64,000 bases of DNA, from the NCBI RefSeq assembly GCF_006569205.1, contig NZ_VIGD01000001.1, forward strand, positions 173,065 through 237,064, given 5' to 3'. The stretch comes from Ureibacillus terrenus. GTDB lineage: Bacteria; Bacillota; Bacilli; Bacillales_A; Planococcaceae. This document shows positions 25,122 through 36,742 of this stretch, in pieces; the stretch's first letter is position 1, and each line of letters starts with the position of its first letter. The notes below the pieces were generated by a model. That model searched no databases. It saw only the letters and a program-made list of their open reading frames with translations, and had not been told where the DNA came from. The translations under genes and the position numbers were made by a program.

Positions 25122-27178
25122 ATGAACAAGAAAATCTTCCCTTTTGTCATGCTGCTCATTTCCGTCTTCATTACTTGTTATACTCTTTTTAAAAATGTAC
25201 AATGAGCATATTCCTTTTCACCATTATTTCGCGATATTCATTGGAATGTCATTTTTGTTTATTGGCATCTATAGCTATGTGCAAAAACCGAACTCGGTCG
25301 TTGTTCAACATTTTTTCACGTTAATGTTCATCAGCGGACTAGCTATTGCATTGTCAGCACCTTCCAGCTGGAATATAAAAACGGCAAAAGAATTGGAAGT
25401 GATCACCGCTTCGTTTGCTCCTTACGTCCTTATGAATTTTTTTGAGCATTTTCCTTCATCTACAAAACCAACATTTTTTCGCCGGGTTCGTATGATTACA
25501 TTATTAATAGCCATTTTCGCGACTCTCATTTATTTCTCAATAGGCATTCATCACCATGTCATCGTCAACACAATCGTTCGCCCATGCATTGTCGCAAACA
25601 TGGTTCTATCGTTACTGTCCTGTATTGTCCTATTTTTTTTACACCTTCAATCCAATTCCGATAAAATCAAAAATCAAATGTATCTTTTAATCGCCGGTCT
25701 GATTCTATCGTTTGCTCCTGTTGTCATTCTCAGCTTAATTCGGGATGCATTTTTTTCTTTTTCGGGCATTCCTTTTCATTATACGCTTAGCAGTATCATT
25801 GTCTTTCCCATGACATTGTCATATCTATTAACGAAGCAAGAAGTTGTTGATTTTCGAGAAATCTTTCGAAAAATTAGTTTCCAATTATTAGTGATGATTT
25901 TGGCTTTGGTTGTTTTTAACCTATTCTTGTTTATGTTTTACAATTTCGACTTAAAGACAGTTATTTTTATGAACTCTTTGCTCGCATTCACCTTCGTTGT
26001 TTATGACTTGATCCACAAAGGGTTGGAACCTTTAAAAATGAAAAAATGGCATCTGATAAAGCAAGAAATACAAAAAGAAAAATTGCTTATCTTTCAACAA
26101 TTACTGAACGGGAAGCATTTGGAATATTGCGCAAAACTCATTGCCGATTTAATGCACAAAACAATTGATGTTAGCGGAGTATGCCTGATATGGAAAAACG
26201 ATAACATCCCAACGATTTTACATAAAACAGGGGCTTTTCTCCATTTCAACGATACGGAACTGCTGACATGCGTCCATCATGGCCGCCATCCTGAAAAAAT
26301 GAATATCCATGGAAAGAAGTTTTTTTCGTACCCTATGAATTTGGAAGATGCAACGATCGGATGGTTCCTGATCGGGGAGAAAACGAATGCGACGGTTTTT
26401 GAAAAAGAAGAAATAAAACTGATAGAAAAAATCCGAACCGACGCGACAGAATTATTTGCCAGCTCGAAATCGTTGCTGCAAATCAAAAAACAGCTAAAGG
26501 AAACAGTGGAGGAATCTCTCCCTTCCGAACAATTTGATTTGCTGCTGCTGAATGAACAAGAAAAGGAAAAAAAGAATTTTCCTCCATGATGAGGTGTTGC
26601 AAAATTTAATCCTCCTTTTCAATAAACTTGAATTCTTGAGCAAATATAAAAAAATGGATAACAGTGTTTTCGAAGACATTAAAGAGTCGCTCCGCAGCAG
26701 TATTTTTGAAATAAGGGAAATGTGCCATGAGTTATATCCGGTTATCGTAGAAGATTTGGGATTGGAGAAAAGTCTCCATTCATTAAAAAGGAAATGCCAA
26801 ACGAACCTTAATGTTACCATTGAGATTGATTATAATACGAATCTGAGAGTCATTCCCGCTTCCCTCTCTCTTCAAGTGTTCCAAATGATCAAAGAATTGG
26901 TTTACAATGCCATCAAACATTCTTCGTCAAAGAAAGTTTTCGTTTCTGTTTTAGAAACGAACAATCTCCTAAACATAAAAGTAAAAGATCATGGTATTGG
27001 ATTCAAAGTACCGAATCGTTTATCGGAGTTATCGCAAGACAATCATTTAGGCCTGATTGCGATTCAAAAAAGGGTTAATCAGTTAAAAGGCACACTTGAC
27101 ATACAATCTGAACCGGGGGCCGGGACTTGCGTTTCGATTACTCTGCCAATGAGTGAGGATGGAAAAGATGAAAATTAA
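25122..27178 (+). pseudogene. ComP-like sensor histidine kinase, broken by two frameshifts
   Basis: The pieces add up to a ComP-like kinase of about 685 residues. It has a first membrane segment (MNKKIFPFVMLLISVF), six to eight further membrane segments (residues about 30-280), a GAF-like middle part, the HisKA_3 motif around FLHDEVLQNLIL with the phospho-His, and an HATPase with ELVYNAIKHSSSK and DHGIGF. Break 1 is near 25187-25200 in a T5/A5 run; break 2 is at about 26570-26577, where seven A need one more. Each break would stop translation. The 3' end overlaps the response regulator start by 11 bp. Confidence 0.8.
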
Positions 27179-27767
27179 AGTATTACTAGTAGACGACCAT
27201 TTATTAGTGATGCTAGGGATTCAACAACTGTTAGAAAATGAAGCTGATCTGGAAATTGTAAATACGATTTGTCGTCCCGCCGACTTAGAGAAGGAAATAG
27301 TCAAACATAACCCTGATGTCATTGTCATGGATATAAGAATGAAAAACGATAACGGGATTGAATGGACGAAGAAAATCACTGAAAAATATCCATCATGTAA
27401 AATCGTTATTTTATCGGGTTACGACTATGACGAATACATTCACGCCGCTTACGAAGCCGGGGCTTATGCATTTGTTACAAAAGAAAATTCCGCCTTTGAA
27501 TTGGCCAATGCAATTAGGCAAAGTTTTTCGGGAATAAAACACTTTCCAATTTACATTTCATCTAAAAACCATTTCCCCCTTACAAAAGCTGAATTAAAAA
27601 TTCTCCAATATATTTCTGAAGATATGACAAATGAAGAAATCAGCAAGTTTTTAAACATAAGTAAAAGGACCGTGGAACACCATGTATCATCTATTTTAAG
27701 AAAATTGGATGTCAACTCGCGGGTTGGAGCAGTAGTCAAGGCGATGAAAATGGGAATATTGGAATAA
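27168..27767 (+). CDS. ComA-like response regulator (NarL/LuxR type)
   Basis: 199 residues from ATG 27168. The receiver domain has VDDH at residues 7-10, phospho-Asp in VIVMDIRM and the Lys of FVTKEN; the C-terminal LuxR-type helix-turn-helix reads LTKAELKILQYISEDMTNEEISKFLNISKRTVEHHV. It is intact although its presumed kinase is broken. In B. subtilis the equivalent pair ComP-ComA reads the ComX pheromone. Orthology is inferred from domain order and context. Confidence 0.85.
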   Translation: MKIKVLLVDDHLLVMLGIQQLLENEADLEIVNTICRPADLEKEIVKHNPDVIVMDIRMKNDNGIEWTKKITEKYPSCKIVILSGYDYDEYIHAAYEAGAYAFVTKENSAFELANAIRQSFSGIKHFPIYISSKNHFPLTKAELKILQYISEDMTNEEISKFLNISKRTVEHHVSSILRKLDVNSRVGAVVKAMKMGILE

Positions 27768-27982
27768 TCAAATTAAACTTATTATTTTTATAGAATGCAT
27801 TGTCCATTCTTGAACATTTTGAGGTTCATGTTGAACAGTAAAAGCAAACCTGCTTTAATGAAAAATTAGAAAGTTTTTCGATTTCCATAAACACTGGCAG
27901 TTGAATCCTTTCACCGTTTTTTCATATTCGCGCTATAATAAGATTAGAATATATTTTATTGTGAAAAGAAAATGGGGGAACT

Positions 27983-28372
27983 ATGCTGGAAGTCTATATT
28001 GATGGGGCCAGTAGCGGCAATCCTGGTCCGAGCGGAATCGGATTATTTATTAAAGGGGAAGGACATTCCATCCAAATCGGCGAATATATCGGCGAATCAA
28101 ACAATCATGTTGCGGAATTTATCGCACTGATCCGCGGGCTGGAAGAAGCCAAAAAACTTGGCACCTCTTTCGTTTCTGTCCGCTCGGATTCAAAAATTGT
28201 AGTAAATTCCATTGAAAAGCGGTATGTAAAAAGCGAACAATTTAAGCCTTATTTGGAAACCGCTCTGAAACTGGCCGAAGAATTTGAACTCTTTTTCATC
28301 AAATGGATACCGGAACAACAAAATAAAGCCGCTGATGCACTGGCGCGGCAAGCCATCCGCAAAGGGATGTAA
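27983..28372 (+). CDS. RNase HI-family protein
   Basis: 129 residues. The DEDD active site is visible: VYIDGASSGNPGPSG (Asp), NNHVAEFIALI (Glu), VRSDSKIV (Asp) and NKAADALARQA (Asp). It would cut RNA in RNA-DNA hybrids. It is of the short form without a hybrid-binding N-terminal domain, like YpdQ/YpeP of B. subtilis. ATG follows GGGGGAAC. Convergent with coaW, sharing the hairpin at 28390-28425. Confidence 0.87.
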   Translation: MLEVYIDGASSGNPGPSGIGLFIKGEGHSIQIGEYIGESNNHVAEFIALIRGLEEAKKLGTSFVSVRSDSKIVVNSIEKRYVKSEQFKPYLETALKLAEEFELFFIKWIPEQQNKAADALARQAIRKGM

Positions 28373-28389
28373 TCAGCGGTTTAAAAACA

Positions 28390-28425
28390 AATGGGATTCT
28401 TCCGCTTGAAGAATCCCATTTTTAT
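28390..28425. terminator. Bidirectional terminator
   Basis: AATGGGATTCTTC pairs with GAAGAATCCCATT around a 6-nt loop; TTTTTATG follows on plus and TTTGTTTTTAAA on minus. Confidence 0.85.
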
Positions 28426-29267
28426 GTTTTGGCGATTTCTCTTTGTTCGACTTTGTTTAATAGCGCACCGATGGCTCCTGAAAAACCGCAATCTTTCAAA
28501 AAGACCGGCGTGTGCTTTTTCAGAATCGTATAATTGGCAATCACTTCTTTTAAATGTTCGTTATTCGCCAATGTCGATCCAATATAGATAATCGTTTCGG
28601 AATTTTTCATATCCGCATACTGGATGCTCAATGTCGTGATGACTTCGCCAACCAGCGCCTGGATTGTGGCCAACAAATCAGGGATTTTGTAGGACGTATT
28701 GTTCAATAAATTGACTTTCCCAAAATTGCTTGCCGTCAAATGTCCTTCGATCGGAGGTTCCATTCCTTCAAAAATATCCTTTACAAACAGATCAATGAAT
28801 TCCCTTTTCCCTTGCTTTGCAATCTCCGTTATTTCCTTAAAATCGGAAAGGCCTGTTATGATAGTGGCCAGTCCCGTTAATGTGCCTCCTCCGATGCCTG
28901 TCCCGCCGACGCGCACATGCTTCTCATTGTCCATATAATGGATGCTTGTGCCTGTGCCTACATTTGTAATGATGCTTTTTTGGATATTGTGGCCTTCCTT
29001 TTTTAACAAATATTTTACCCCTTTGATCGTTGCATCAAATTCCACAACATAATCAATGGGCTTATTGATTTTCAGCTTGGATAATAGCTGTTCAGTCCTG
29101 CCGCCGGTAATACCGATTTCTTCGATTTCAGGAAAGGATTCAATCCATTCCTTCACCATAGATAAGTCTTTTGAAGGGAACGCTTTAAATTGGAATTCAT
29201 TTTGATCATTCAAGTAAGCGACTTTTGTTAAAGTGCCTCCTGCATCAATTCCTATTGTTTTCCGCAT
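28422..29267 (-). CDS. coaW: Type II pantothenate kinase
   Basis: 281 residues. IGIDAGGTLTKVAYL is the ATP-binding start, GITGGR and VGTGTSIHYM and GGTGIGGGTLTGLATI are type II kinase motifs. It makes 4'-phosphopantothenate, the first step to coenzyme A, and lacks CoA feedback in studied cases. Type II kinases are found in staphylococci and some Bacilli. Together with the CoaB-like gene at 21.2 kb this gives two CoA genes in the window. Confidence 0.92.
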   Translation of the reverse strand: MRKTIGIDAGGTLTKVAYLNDQNEFQFKAFPSKDLSMVKEWIESFPEIEEIGITGGRTEQLLSKLKINKPIDYVVEFDATIKGVKYLLKKEGHNIQKSIITNVGTGTSIHYMDNEKHVRVGGTGIGGGTLTGLATIITGLSDFKEITEIAKQGKREFIDLFVKDIFEGMEPPIEGHLTASNFGKVNLLNNTSYKIPDLLATIQALVGEVITTLSIQYADMKNSETIIYIGSTLANNEHLKEVIANYTILKKHTPVFLKDCGFSGAIGALLNKVEQREIAKT

Positions 29268-29402
29268 AAACGCTCTCCTTTTATTAATCCACTCTCTACA
29301 CTTTAACCGTATTCCTTTTTCATTTCAATATTTTTTAAAATTTTATTAAAATTCAAAACAGAAATTCATTATAGTAAAATTATATAATTTTTATGAATAA
29401 AA

Positions 29403-30461
29403 TTAAACTTTTACTACCTGTCCCGTAATTAAATTTCTCCTTTTAAACTCTTTTATTAGTTTGTATTTATATTTGAATAATAATTTATAAATTTTTCTTT
29501 CATATGTATCCAATGTTTGGCCGTTCATCGTGAATTGATTTACTGCATCAGGTTCCATCAATAAATTTTGCAATGTCATGACTTCCGTTTTCGGAAAGAC
29601 GCATTGGTGCAGGCGGCTGAGGCGCGAAATCTGCCTTAAACCGGAACGGGTGATCAGCACTTTCCGATCCAAGTCGTTTACGATTGAGCGCAAAAATTTT
29701 GCCAATTCTTCGCTTGGGAGAATTTCATGACATTCCGTTTTGATGATGCTGCCGTCTTCTTGAACCTCTTCCCGTTCTTTTTTTATACATGATAAGGATT
29801 GATGAATGGAATCCATCGAATGGATTTTGATATCGGAAGGAAAAACCTCGCCGGTTACGTATGTAAAATAGACTTCGGCCCCATTCTCCCCATGATGGCT
29901 TTCGTTTAACAAAAGGGCGAATTGATTCGTCTTTTGCTTTTCAATCATCCCGTGGCCATCGGCGGCTTTAAAAATTTGAAAAAGGGAAATGGCATCATCC
30001 AATGCCCGATGTTGTGTTGCGGCAACGACATCAAATTTTGCCATTAAATCGCTTAGACTTGGCTGCACCTTAATCTGATTGTCAATCATATATTTTTGTT
30101 GAAAATCAACGATCGGATAAATGAAACGCCGTTTGATACGGTTGCGGAGGAGTTCCTCTTCCAATAATTTACGGTCAAATTCCCCGAAAGTAACGAATAT
30201 GGTATTCCCTTGAGTCCACTCCTTAAAGCGCTTTATGACCTGTTTAAAGGGGGGAGCTGAAAGGAGATCTTCAGTATGTATGCCCGTCAACTCGTGAATC
30301 CGGTTATTTAATTTTTTAAATTTATATGGCTGGATGAATTCGGAAAAAAACTCCACTCGATCATTCGGAAGCCATTTCACGGCTCCGATTTCAATGATAT
30401 GTTGTTTTCCGCGCACTACATCTGCCTCTATATCCAAAAATATATACGTTTCCTTTCGCAC
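29403..30461 (-). CDS. DEDDh 3'-5' exonuclease-domain protein
   Basis: 352 residues. The N-terminal domain has IFLDIEAD (Asp, Glu), FVTFGEFDRKLLEEEL (Asp) and ATQHRALDDAISL (His, Asp), the full DEDDh set, so it should be an active DnaQ-like nuclease. The C-terminal 170 residues are specific to a Bacillales group and I do not know their role. GTG 30461 has AAAGGTGG 8 nt upstream; the GTG at 30473 is within that site. Confidence 0.8.
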   Translation of the reverse strand: MRKETYIFLDIEADVVRGKQHIIEIGAVKWLPNDRVEFFSEFIQPYKFKKLNNRIHELTGIHTEDLLSAPPFKQVIKRFKEWTQGNTIFVTFGEFDRKLLEEELLRNRIKRRFIYPIVDFQQKYMIDNQIKVQPSLSDLMAKFDVVAATQHRALDDAISLFQIFKAADGHGMIEKQKTNQFALLLNESHHGENGAEVYFTYVTGEVFPSDIKIHSMDSIHQSLSCIKKEREEVQEDGSIIKTECHEILPSEELAKFLRSIVNDLDRKVLITRSGLRQISRLSRLHQCVFPKTEVMTLQNLLMEPDAVNQFTMNGQTLDTYERKIYKLLFKYKYKLIKEFKRRNLITGQVVKV

Positions 30462-30688
30462 GAATGAATCCACCTTTATCTATTAAACTGTCCCACCCCA
30501 TTGTATCGAAAAGCAGCGATAAAAACACGCTTTTTTGCATAACATACCTTTCCAATGATCGTTATTTTGATGTGCAAATAATGGTTTTTCCTTGTCTATA
30601 ATAGTTTTTAGGAGTTTTGTTTTTCCTTTTGGGAAAATGAATGTTAGGATAGATAGGAAGAGTAACGGATCGGAGGATAATCGGACAA

Positions 30689-31516
30689 ATGAACCAAAAA
30701 GCGCTTGAAAAAGATGCGATGAGAGTATTGAAAGAAACGAGCCGCACCTTCTATATTCCCATCACATTTCTAAAAAAAGATTTAAAAAAGGCTGTTGCCA
30801 ATGCCTATTTGATCATGCGCGCCCTGGATGAAATCGAGGACAATGAACATCCGGAAGTAACGAATGGCTTGAAGCATGACATTTTAATGGAAACCGGAAG
30901 TTTATTAAAAGAAGAAGCTTTTCCTAACGGCCGCTATCTGGAATTGTTGGAGCCGGTTAGACAATACTTGCCTGAAGTGACGCTGCGCATGAACGACTGG
31001 ATTTCCCTTCTGCCTTCAGGAGCCAAAAATATAGTTTGCAATGCAGCAAGTGAAATGGCTTTTGGAATGGCCAAATGGGCGAAAGCCAACTGGCAAGTCC
31101 GCACAAAGGAAGATCTCGACGATTATACATATTACGTCGCAGGACTTGTCGGCGTCATGCTTTCGGATTTATGGGAATGGGACAGCAAAGTCAAAACGGA
31201 CCGGGAACTTGCGATCGGATATGGACGCGGCTTGCAGGCTGTCAATATTCTAAGAAATAAAAAGGAAGATCTCGAAAAGCGGGGCGTCAGCTTCATTCCG
31301 GATGGATGGACATTGGAGGATTTGTTCAACTATTCGGAGGAAAATTTGCGCAAAGCCGATCTCTATATGAAAGATATCACGAAACGATCCATTATGCTTT
31401 TCTGCCGTTTGCCGCTTGCCCTTGCCCATAAAACGTTGAACGCTTTGAAAGAAGGAAAAGAAAAAATGAGCCGGAGCGAAGTGGAAGAGACGGTAAAGGA
31501 AATATTGGCCGAATAA
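30689..31516 (+). CDS. Squalene/phytoene synthase-family protein (YisP-like)
   Basis: 275 residues. TSRTFYIPITFLKK is the substrate-binding start. The first Asp-rich motif is RALDEIEDNEH and the second is LQAVNILRNKKEDLEKRG. In true squalene or phytoene synthases the second motif begins with Asp (DxxED); here it is Asn (NKKED). YisP of B. subtilis, which acts as a farnesyl diphosphate phosphatase, is the closest relative I recall. No further carotenoid or hopanoid genes are near. ATG follows CGGAGGAT. Confidence 0.82.
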   Translation: MNQKALEKDAMRVLKETSRTFYIPITFLKKDLKKAVANAYLIMRALDEIEDNEHPEVTNGLKHDILMETGSLLKEEAFPNGRYLELLEPVRQYLPEVTLRMNDWISLLPSGAKNIVCNAASEMAFGMAKWAKANWQVRTKEDLDDYTYYVAGLVGVMLSDLWEWDSKVKTDRELAIGYGRGLQAVNILRNKKEDLEKRGVSFIPDGWTLEDLFNYSEENLRKADLYMKDITKRSIMLFCRLPLALAHKTLNALKEGKEKMSRSEVEETVKEILAE

Positions 31517-31517
31517 A

Positions 31518-31572
31518 AAGCTTATCCAAAAGGGAATGAACATCTTCCCCTTTTGGATAAGCCTATTTTTTA
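31518..31572. terminator. Bidirectional terminator
   Basis: GCTTATCCAAAAGGG pairs with CCCTTTTGGATAAGC across about 12 nt; TATTTTTTAT follows on plus, TTTTTATT on minus. Confidence 0.85.
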
Positions 31573-31659
31573 TCTTTCGCAGGCATAATTGCCATGATTG
31601 AGGTCCAATCGGCTGATATGCAGGACGGCCCGAAGAAATTAACATTATGTTGAACCTTA

Positions 31660-32982
31660 TTAGATGGTCTTATTTAAGTATTTTTCCCTTTCCTCCTGAG
31701 GCACCATATTGCCGCCGGTTCCCCATAAAAGATGGGTTGCTTGATTGAGCTTATCCAGCAGTCCATGATGTTCCAAATACGTTTTCCCTTCTTTCAGCAA
31801 CTGTATCGGCCCATATACGCTTGCGTGGCTTGAAGGCTCCATAAAAATGCCCTCCGTCCGGGCCATTTCCTTCAAACTTTCGAATAAAAAATCATCCGCT
31901 ACTGTGTAGCAGCCGCTTAAAATCGGCTCCATCAACTTCCCTACAAATTTGGAAGGCCGTCCCACCGCCAACCCATCCGCTTCGGTACGGTTCGTCAAAC
32001 CTATGTCCATCACCGAAATGTTGTCGTGCAATCCTGTCATCATCCCCAAAAGCATGCAAGGGGACTGGGTCGGCTCTCCGAAGAATATGTGCACATGCTC
32101 TTTATAAATCGCCTTTAAGCCATATGCCACGCCCCCCGGACCACCGCCTACCCCGCAAGGCAAATAAACAAACAATGGATGCTCCTGATCGACCCGAATA
32201 TTGAGTTGTTCCAATTGATTTTTTAATCGCAGTGCACTGACCGCATATCCGCTGAATAAGTCAATTGAATTTTCATCATCGACAAAATGGCACATCGAAT
32301 CATCCGCCGCCTGCCTTCTTCCTTCTTCCACCGCCAGACTGTAATCTGATGCATATTCAATGACTTGGACCCCTTTTTCACGAAGCAGTTTCTTCTTCCA
32401 TTCTTTGGCATCCATTGACATATGCACCGTCACCTGAAACCCCAATTTTGCTGCCATAATGCCGATACTGAGCCCCAGATTCCCCGTCGAGCCGACCGCA
32501 ATTTTATAACGGCTGAATAATTCTTTAAATTCACTGCGTTGAAAAGCGGCATAATCGTCCGTTTCTTTTATGAATCCATGTTTAAAAGCGATATGTTCCG
32601 CAAATTTCAATACTTCATATATGCCTCCGCGCGCTTTGATGGATCCTGAAACCGGAAGTTCGTGGTCGCATTTTAATAGAAGCTTCCCGGCCAGCGGCTT
32701 ATTTGCATGTTTTTCAATCAATTGCTTCATATTCGGTATTTCTATTAATTTTGATTCAATGATTCCTTGTAAATTTTTTGTTTCCGGAAAGACTAACTTT
32801 ATATAACTACTAAACCTTTTTAAACGTTTTTCCGCTTCCAGAACTACCTGAAAAGAATAGGAATGATTTTCAGGAAAACGATCCGTTTTGTTCGGATTTA
32901 TCCATAGAACCGGAATGGAATTTTCCACTTTTTCGAATATATATCGTTCTTTTTCCGAAAGATTGCGTTGAAAATCAACCAT
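31660..32982 (-). CDS. dsdA: D-serine ammonia-lyase
   Basis: 440 residues. [16 protein letters not shown] holds the PLP-binding Lys, [10 protein letters not shown] the Asn loop and CGVGGGPGG the phosphate-binding glycine loop, all typical of DsdA. It converts D-serine to pyruvate and ammonia in the cytoplasm. ATG follows AAAGGAGAG. It overlaps the end of the upstream YqxD-like gene by 8 bp, so the two are co-transcribed. Confidence 0.95.
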   Translation of the reverse strand: MVDFQRNLSEKERYIFEKVENSIPVLWINPNKTDRFPENHSYSFQVVLEAEKRLKRFSSYIKLVFPETKNLQGIIESKLIEIPNMKQLIEKHANKPLAGKLLLKCDHELPVSGSIKARGGIYEVLKFAEHIAFKHGFIKETDDYAAFQRSEFKELFSRYKIAVGSTGNLGLSIGIMAAKLGFQVTVHMSMDAKEWKKKLLREKGVQVIEYASDYSLAVEEGRRQAADDSMCHFVDDENSIDLFSGYAVSALRLKNQLEQLNIRVDQEHPLFVYLPCGVGGGPGGVAYGLKAIYKEHVHIFFGEPTQSPCMLLGMMTGLHDNISVMDIGLTNRTEADGLAVGRPSKFVGKLMEPILSGCYTVADDFLFESLKEMARTEGIFMEPSSHASVYGPIQLLKEGKTYLEHHGLLDKLNQATHLLWGTGGNMVPQEEREKYLNKTI

Positions 32983-33460
32983 TCTGACTCTCCTTTTTCA
33001 ATGAAATCGCACGTTCACAAATTTGTCGAAATTTTATTTCAAAGTCCAAATTATTTTTCTCTGTTCGTTTTTTAGGCCCTTTTGTTCTTCCTCCTGCACG
33101 GCGAAATTTTGCATTTTCATGCCTGAAAAACAGCATTAATTCGATATTTTCTTCTGTAAATTCTTTTCCATTTTGATTCAATACGAAGGCACCTTTTGCC
33201 AGGCACATGGCAGCCAAACCAGTGTCCTGGGTAATCACCACATCATATTTTGAAACCGCATTCACTATAGCAAAATCAACGGAATCCCGCCCTTCCGGCA
33301 CTTGAATTGTTATTGCATTCTTACTATTAATAAGATGAGAAGTATCGCAAAACAAGAATGGTTTTATCTCATATTGAGATGAAACAAATACAGCAATATC
33401 AACGACTGGGCACGCATCCGCATCAATTAGAACGTTGATGATAAGCACCAATCCTTTCAC
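32975..33460 (-). CDS. UPF0178 (YaiI/YqxD) family protein
   Basis: About 155 residues. [15 protein letters not shown] and [24 protein letters not shown] are the family signature; the fold is PIN-like with conserved Asp residues, so a nuclease activity is possible. The start is unclear: GTG 33460 lacks a ribosome site, GTG 33448 and TTG 33451 lie very close to AAAGGA. The family normally begins 1-4 residues before VDADACPV, which favours a start at or after 33448. Confidence 0.85.
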   Translation of the reverse strand: MKGLVLIINVLIDADACPVVDIAVFVSSQYEIKPFLFCDTSHLINSKNAITIQVPEGRDSVDFAIVNAVSKYDVVITQDTGLAAMCLAKGAFVLNQNGKEFTEENIELMLFFRHENAKFRRAGGRTKGPKKRTEKNNLDFEIKFRQICERAISLKKESQNG

Positions 33461-33558
33461 TAATTTCAGGAAATAAATATTATATAAACATAATTTTATT
33501 TAGAATTTTTTTACAATTTATTTTCCTTGAGGAAAAAATCGTATATTGAATTGTTTGA

Positions 33559-34977
<1,419 letters not shown>

Positions 34978-35036
34978 TCATTCGATAAATTGGGGATTCC
35001 ATCTAACAAAAAGGGGGTAAAAAATAAAGATTTTCC

Positions 35037-35082
35037 GGCCGGTTGGCGGGATTTGTTCCCGCGCCAATCGTCCTTCTTTTTT
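35037..35082 (+). terminator. Intrinsic terminator after gdhA
   Basis: GGTTGGCGGGA pairs with TCCCGCGCCAATC (one bulge) around TTTGT, then CTTCTTTTTT. Confidence 0.75.
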
Positions 35083-35145
35083 CCATCTGAATTTGATGCA
35101 TTTCTCTGAAACCATCCTGATCATCAAAGATTTTCATGCATAAGA

Positions 35146-35187
35146 AAATATGGCTTGGGATGAAGTGCCTTTTCAAACCAAGCCAAC
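35146..35187 (-). terminator. Intrinsic terminator after the malic enzyme gene
   Basis: TGGCTTGG and CCAAGCCA pair across about 19 nt; on the minus strand TATTTTCTTAT follows. Confidence 0.65.
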
Positions 35188-35207
35188 ATCGTTTCTATTA
35201 AATCACA

Positions 35208-36395
35208 TTACTTATTCAAGCTGTACAGTTTGGATACCCCAGTTTCTACCGCCGCATCCGCCACCGCTTTCGCCACAGCCGGAACCACTCTTTCATCCAA
35301 TGGTTTTGGAATGACATAATCTTCATGCAAATCCTTTTCGTCAACCAGCGAAGCAATCGCTTTTACAGCTGCCATTTTCATTTCTTCGTTGATTTCTGTT
35401 GCCAAAACATCCAATGCGCCTCTGAAAATGCCAGGGAACGCTAAAACGTTATTGACCTGGTTTGGATAATCGGATCGTCCAGTTCCAATGATCCGCACTC
35501 CCCAACGTTTTGCATTGTCGTATGTGATTTCCGGATTTGGATTCGCCAATGCAAAAACAATCGGATCGCGATTCATGGCTTCGATATGTTCCTTCGTCAA
35601 TATGTTTGCTACGGATACACCGATGAAGATATCCGCCCCTTGAATGGCGTCATCCAAAGTTCCTGTCAATTTTTCGGGATTCGAAATTTTTGCAATTTCA
35701 TCTTTTATCGGGTTCATTGATGGACGGCCTTCATAGATGATGCCTTTCGAGTCACAAATCACAATATTTTGGTATCCGATGTTTCTCAAGAGTTTTAACG
35801 TAGCAATTCCGGCTGCACCTGCACCGTTTATCACCACTTTTACATCTTCTTTTCGTTTCCCGACAATTTTCAATGCATTTTCCAATCCGGCAGCAGTCAC
35901 GATTGCCGTTCCATGTTGATCATCATGGAAAACCGGAATATTGCACTCGGCTTTTAACCGTTCTTCGATTTCGAAGCAGCGAGGGGCTGATATATCTTCC
36001 AAATTGATGGCACCGAATGTCGGTTCAAGCAACTTTACTGTTTTTACGATTTCGTCTACATCTTTTGTGCCCAATGTAATTGGCACCGCATCCACATCCG
36101 CAAATCGTTTTAATAGCAAAGCCTTTCCTTCCATTACAGGAAGTGCCGCTTCCGGACCTATATCCCCCAAGCCGAGCACCGCAGTTCCATCGGAAATGAC
36201 CGCAACAAAATTCCCTTTTATTGTATAATCGTAGACCCGCATTGGGCTTTTTTCGATTTCCTGACAAGGCGCCGCGACCCCGGGAGAATAGGCCAAACTC
36301 AAATCCCGCGCATCATTGACAGGCACCTTAGATACAATTTCCATCTTCCCCTTAAAATTGCCATGCATTTCCAACGATTCTTTCATAACATCCAT
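35208..36395 (-). CDS. Malic enzyme (YtsJ/MaeB type, short form)
   Basis: 395 residues, the short malic enzyme form. LAYSPGVAAPC with the catalytic region, GNFVAVISDGTAVLGLGDIGP, INLEDISAPRCFEIE, VFHDDQHGTAIV (metal ligands) and INGAGAAGIATLKLL (nucleotide loop) are all present. It decarboxylates malate to pyruvate with NADP or NAD; YtsJ of B. subtilis is the NADP form. ATG 36395 has AAGGGG 9 nt upstream. Upstream lies a 250-bp AT-rich region with the inverted repeat at 36604-36645. Confidence 0.92.
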   Translation of the reverse strand: MDVMKESLEMHGNFKGKMEIVSKVPVNDARDLSLAYSPGVAAPCQEIEKSPMRVYDYTIKGNFVAVISDGTAVLGLGDIGPEAALPVMEGKALLLKRFADVDAVPITLGTKDVDEIVKTVKLLEPTFGAINLEDISAPRCFEIEERLKAECNIPVFHDDQHGTAIVTAAGLENALKIVGKRKEDVKVVINGAGAAGIATLKLLRNIGYQNIVICDSKGIIYEGRPSMNPIKDEIAKISNPEKLTGTLDDAIQGADIFIGVSVANILTKEHIEAMNRDPIVFALANPNPEITYDNAKRWGVRIIGTGRSDYPNQVNNVLAFPGIFRGALDVLATEINEEMKMAAVKAIASLVDEKDLHEDYVIPKPLDERVVPAVAKAVADAAVETGVSKLYSLNK

Positions 36396-36603
36396 TTTTC
36401 TCATCCCCTTATTTCTCTTTTTATAAATATTGTTTTTTGTATAATATTACTTTACTTGATTAAAGTCAATAACAAATTTGGATGAAAGCCGAAAAATGTT
36501 GATAATACGATGTTTTTAAAGCGTTTTCATCTTTCTGATAATGACCTTTTTTTTATATTTTTGAATAGCGAATTATTATATAAATATAATAAAAAGCGCA
36601 TTT

Positions 36604-36645
36604 TTCACAAATAAAATCTTGTGAAATCAATGTTTTATTTGTGAA
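36604..36645. repeat. Inverted repeat in the malic enzyme upstream region
   Basis: TTCACAAATAAAA (36604-36616) faces TTTTATTTGTGAA (36633-36645) with a 16-nt spacer that contains a further TTGTGAAAT. The 334-bp gap between the malic enzyme and the terminator at 36743 holds no gene. It may bind a regulator of the Rex or FNR sort, but the halves do not match either consensus well. Confidence 0.45.
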
Positions 36646-36742
36646 GATAAAAACACACTATTTTACTAAACCAAATATGATATTTTTCACATACTTCAAT
36701 TGATCAAAAAATGAAGTTGTCATAAAATTTTCATAATTTCAA

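Noticed and set aside
27811..27835. TTGAAC half sites after the ComA-like gene as a ComA box
   Set aside because: The elements do not match the TTGCGG-N4-CCGCAA ComA consensus and could be chance in AT-rich DNA.
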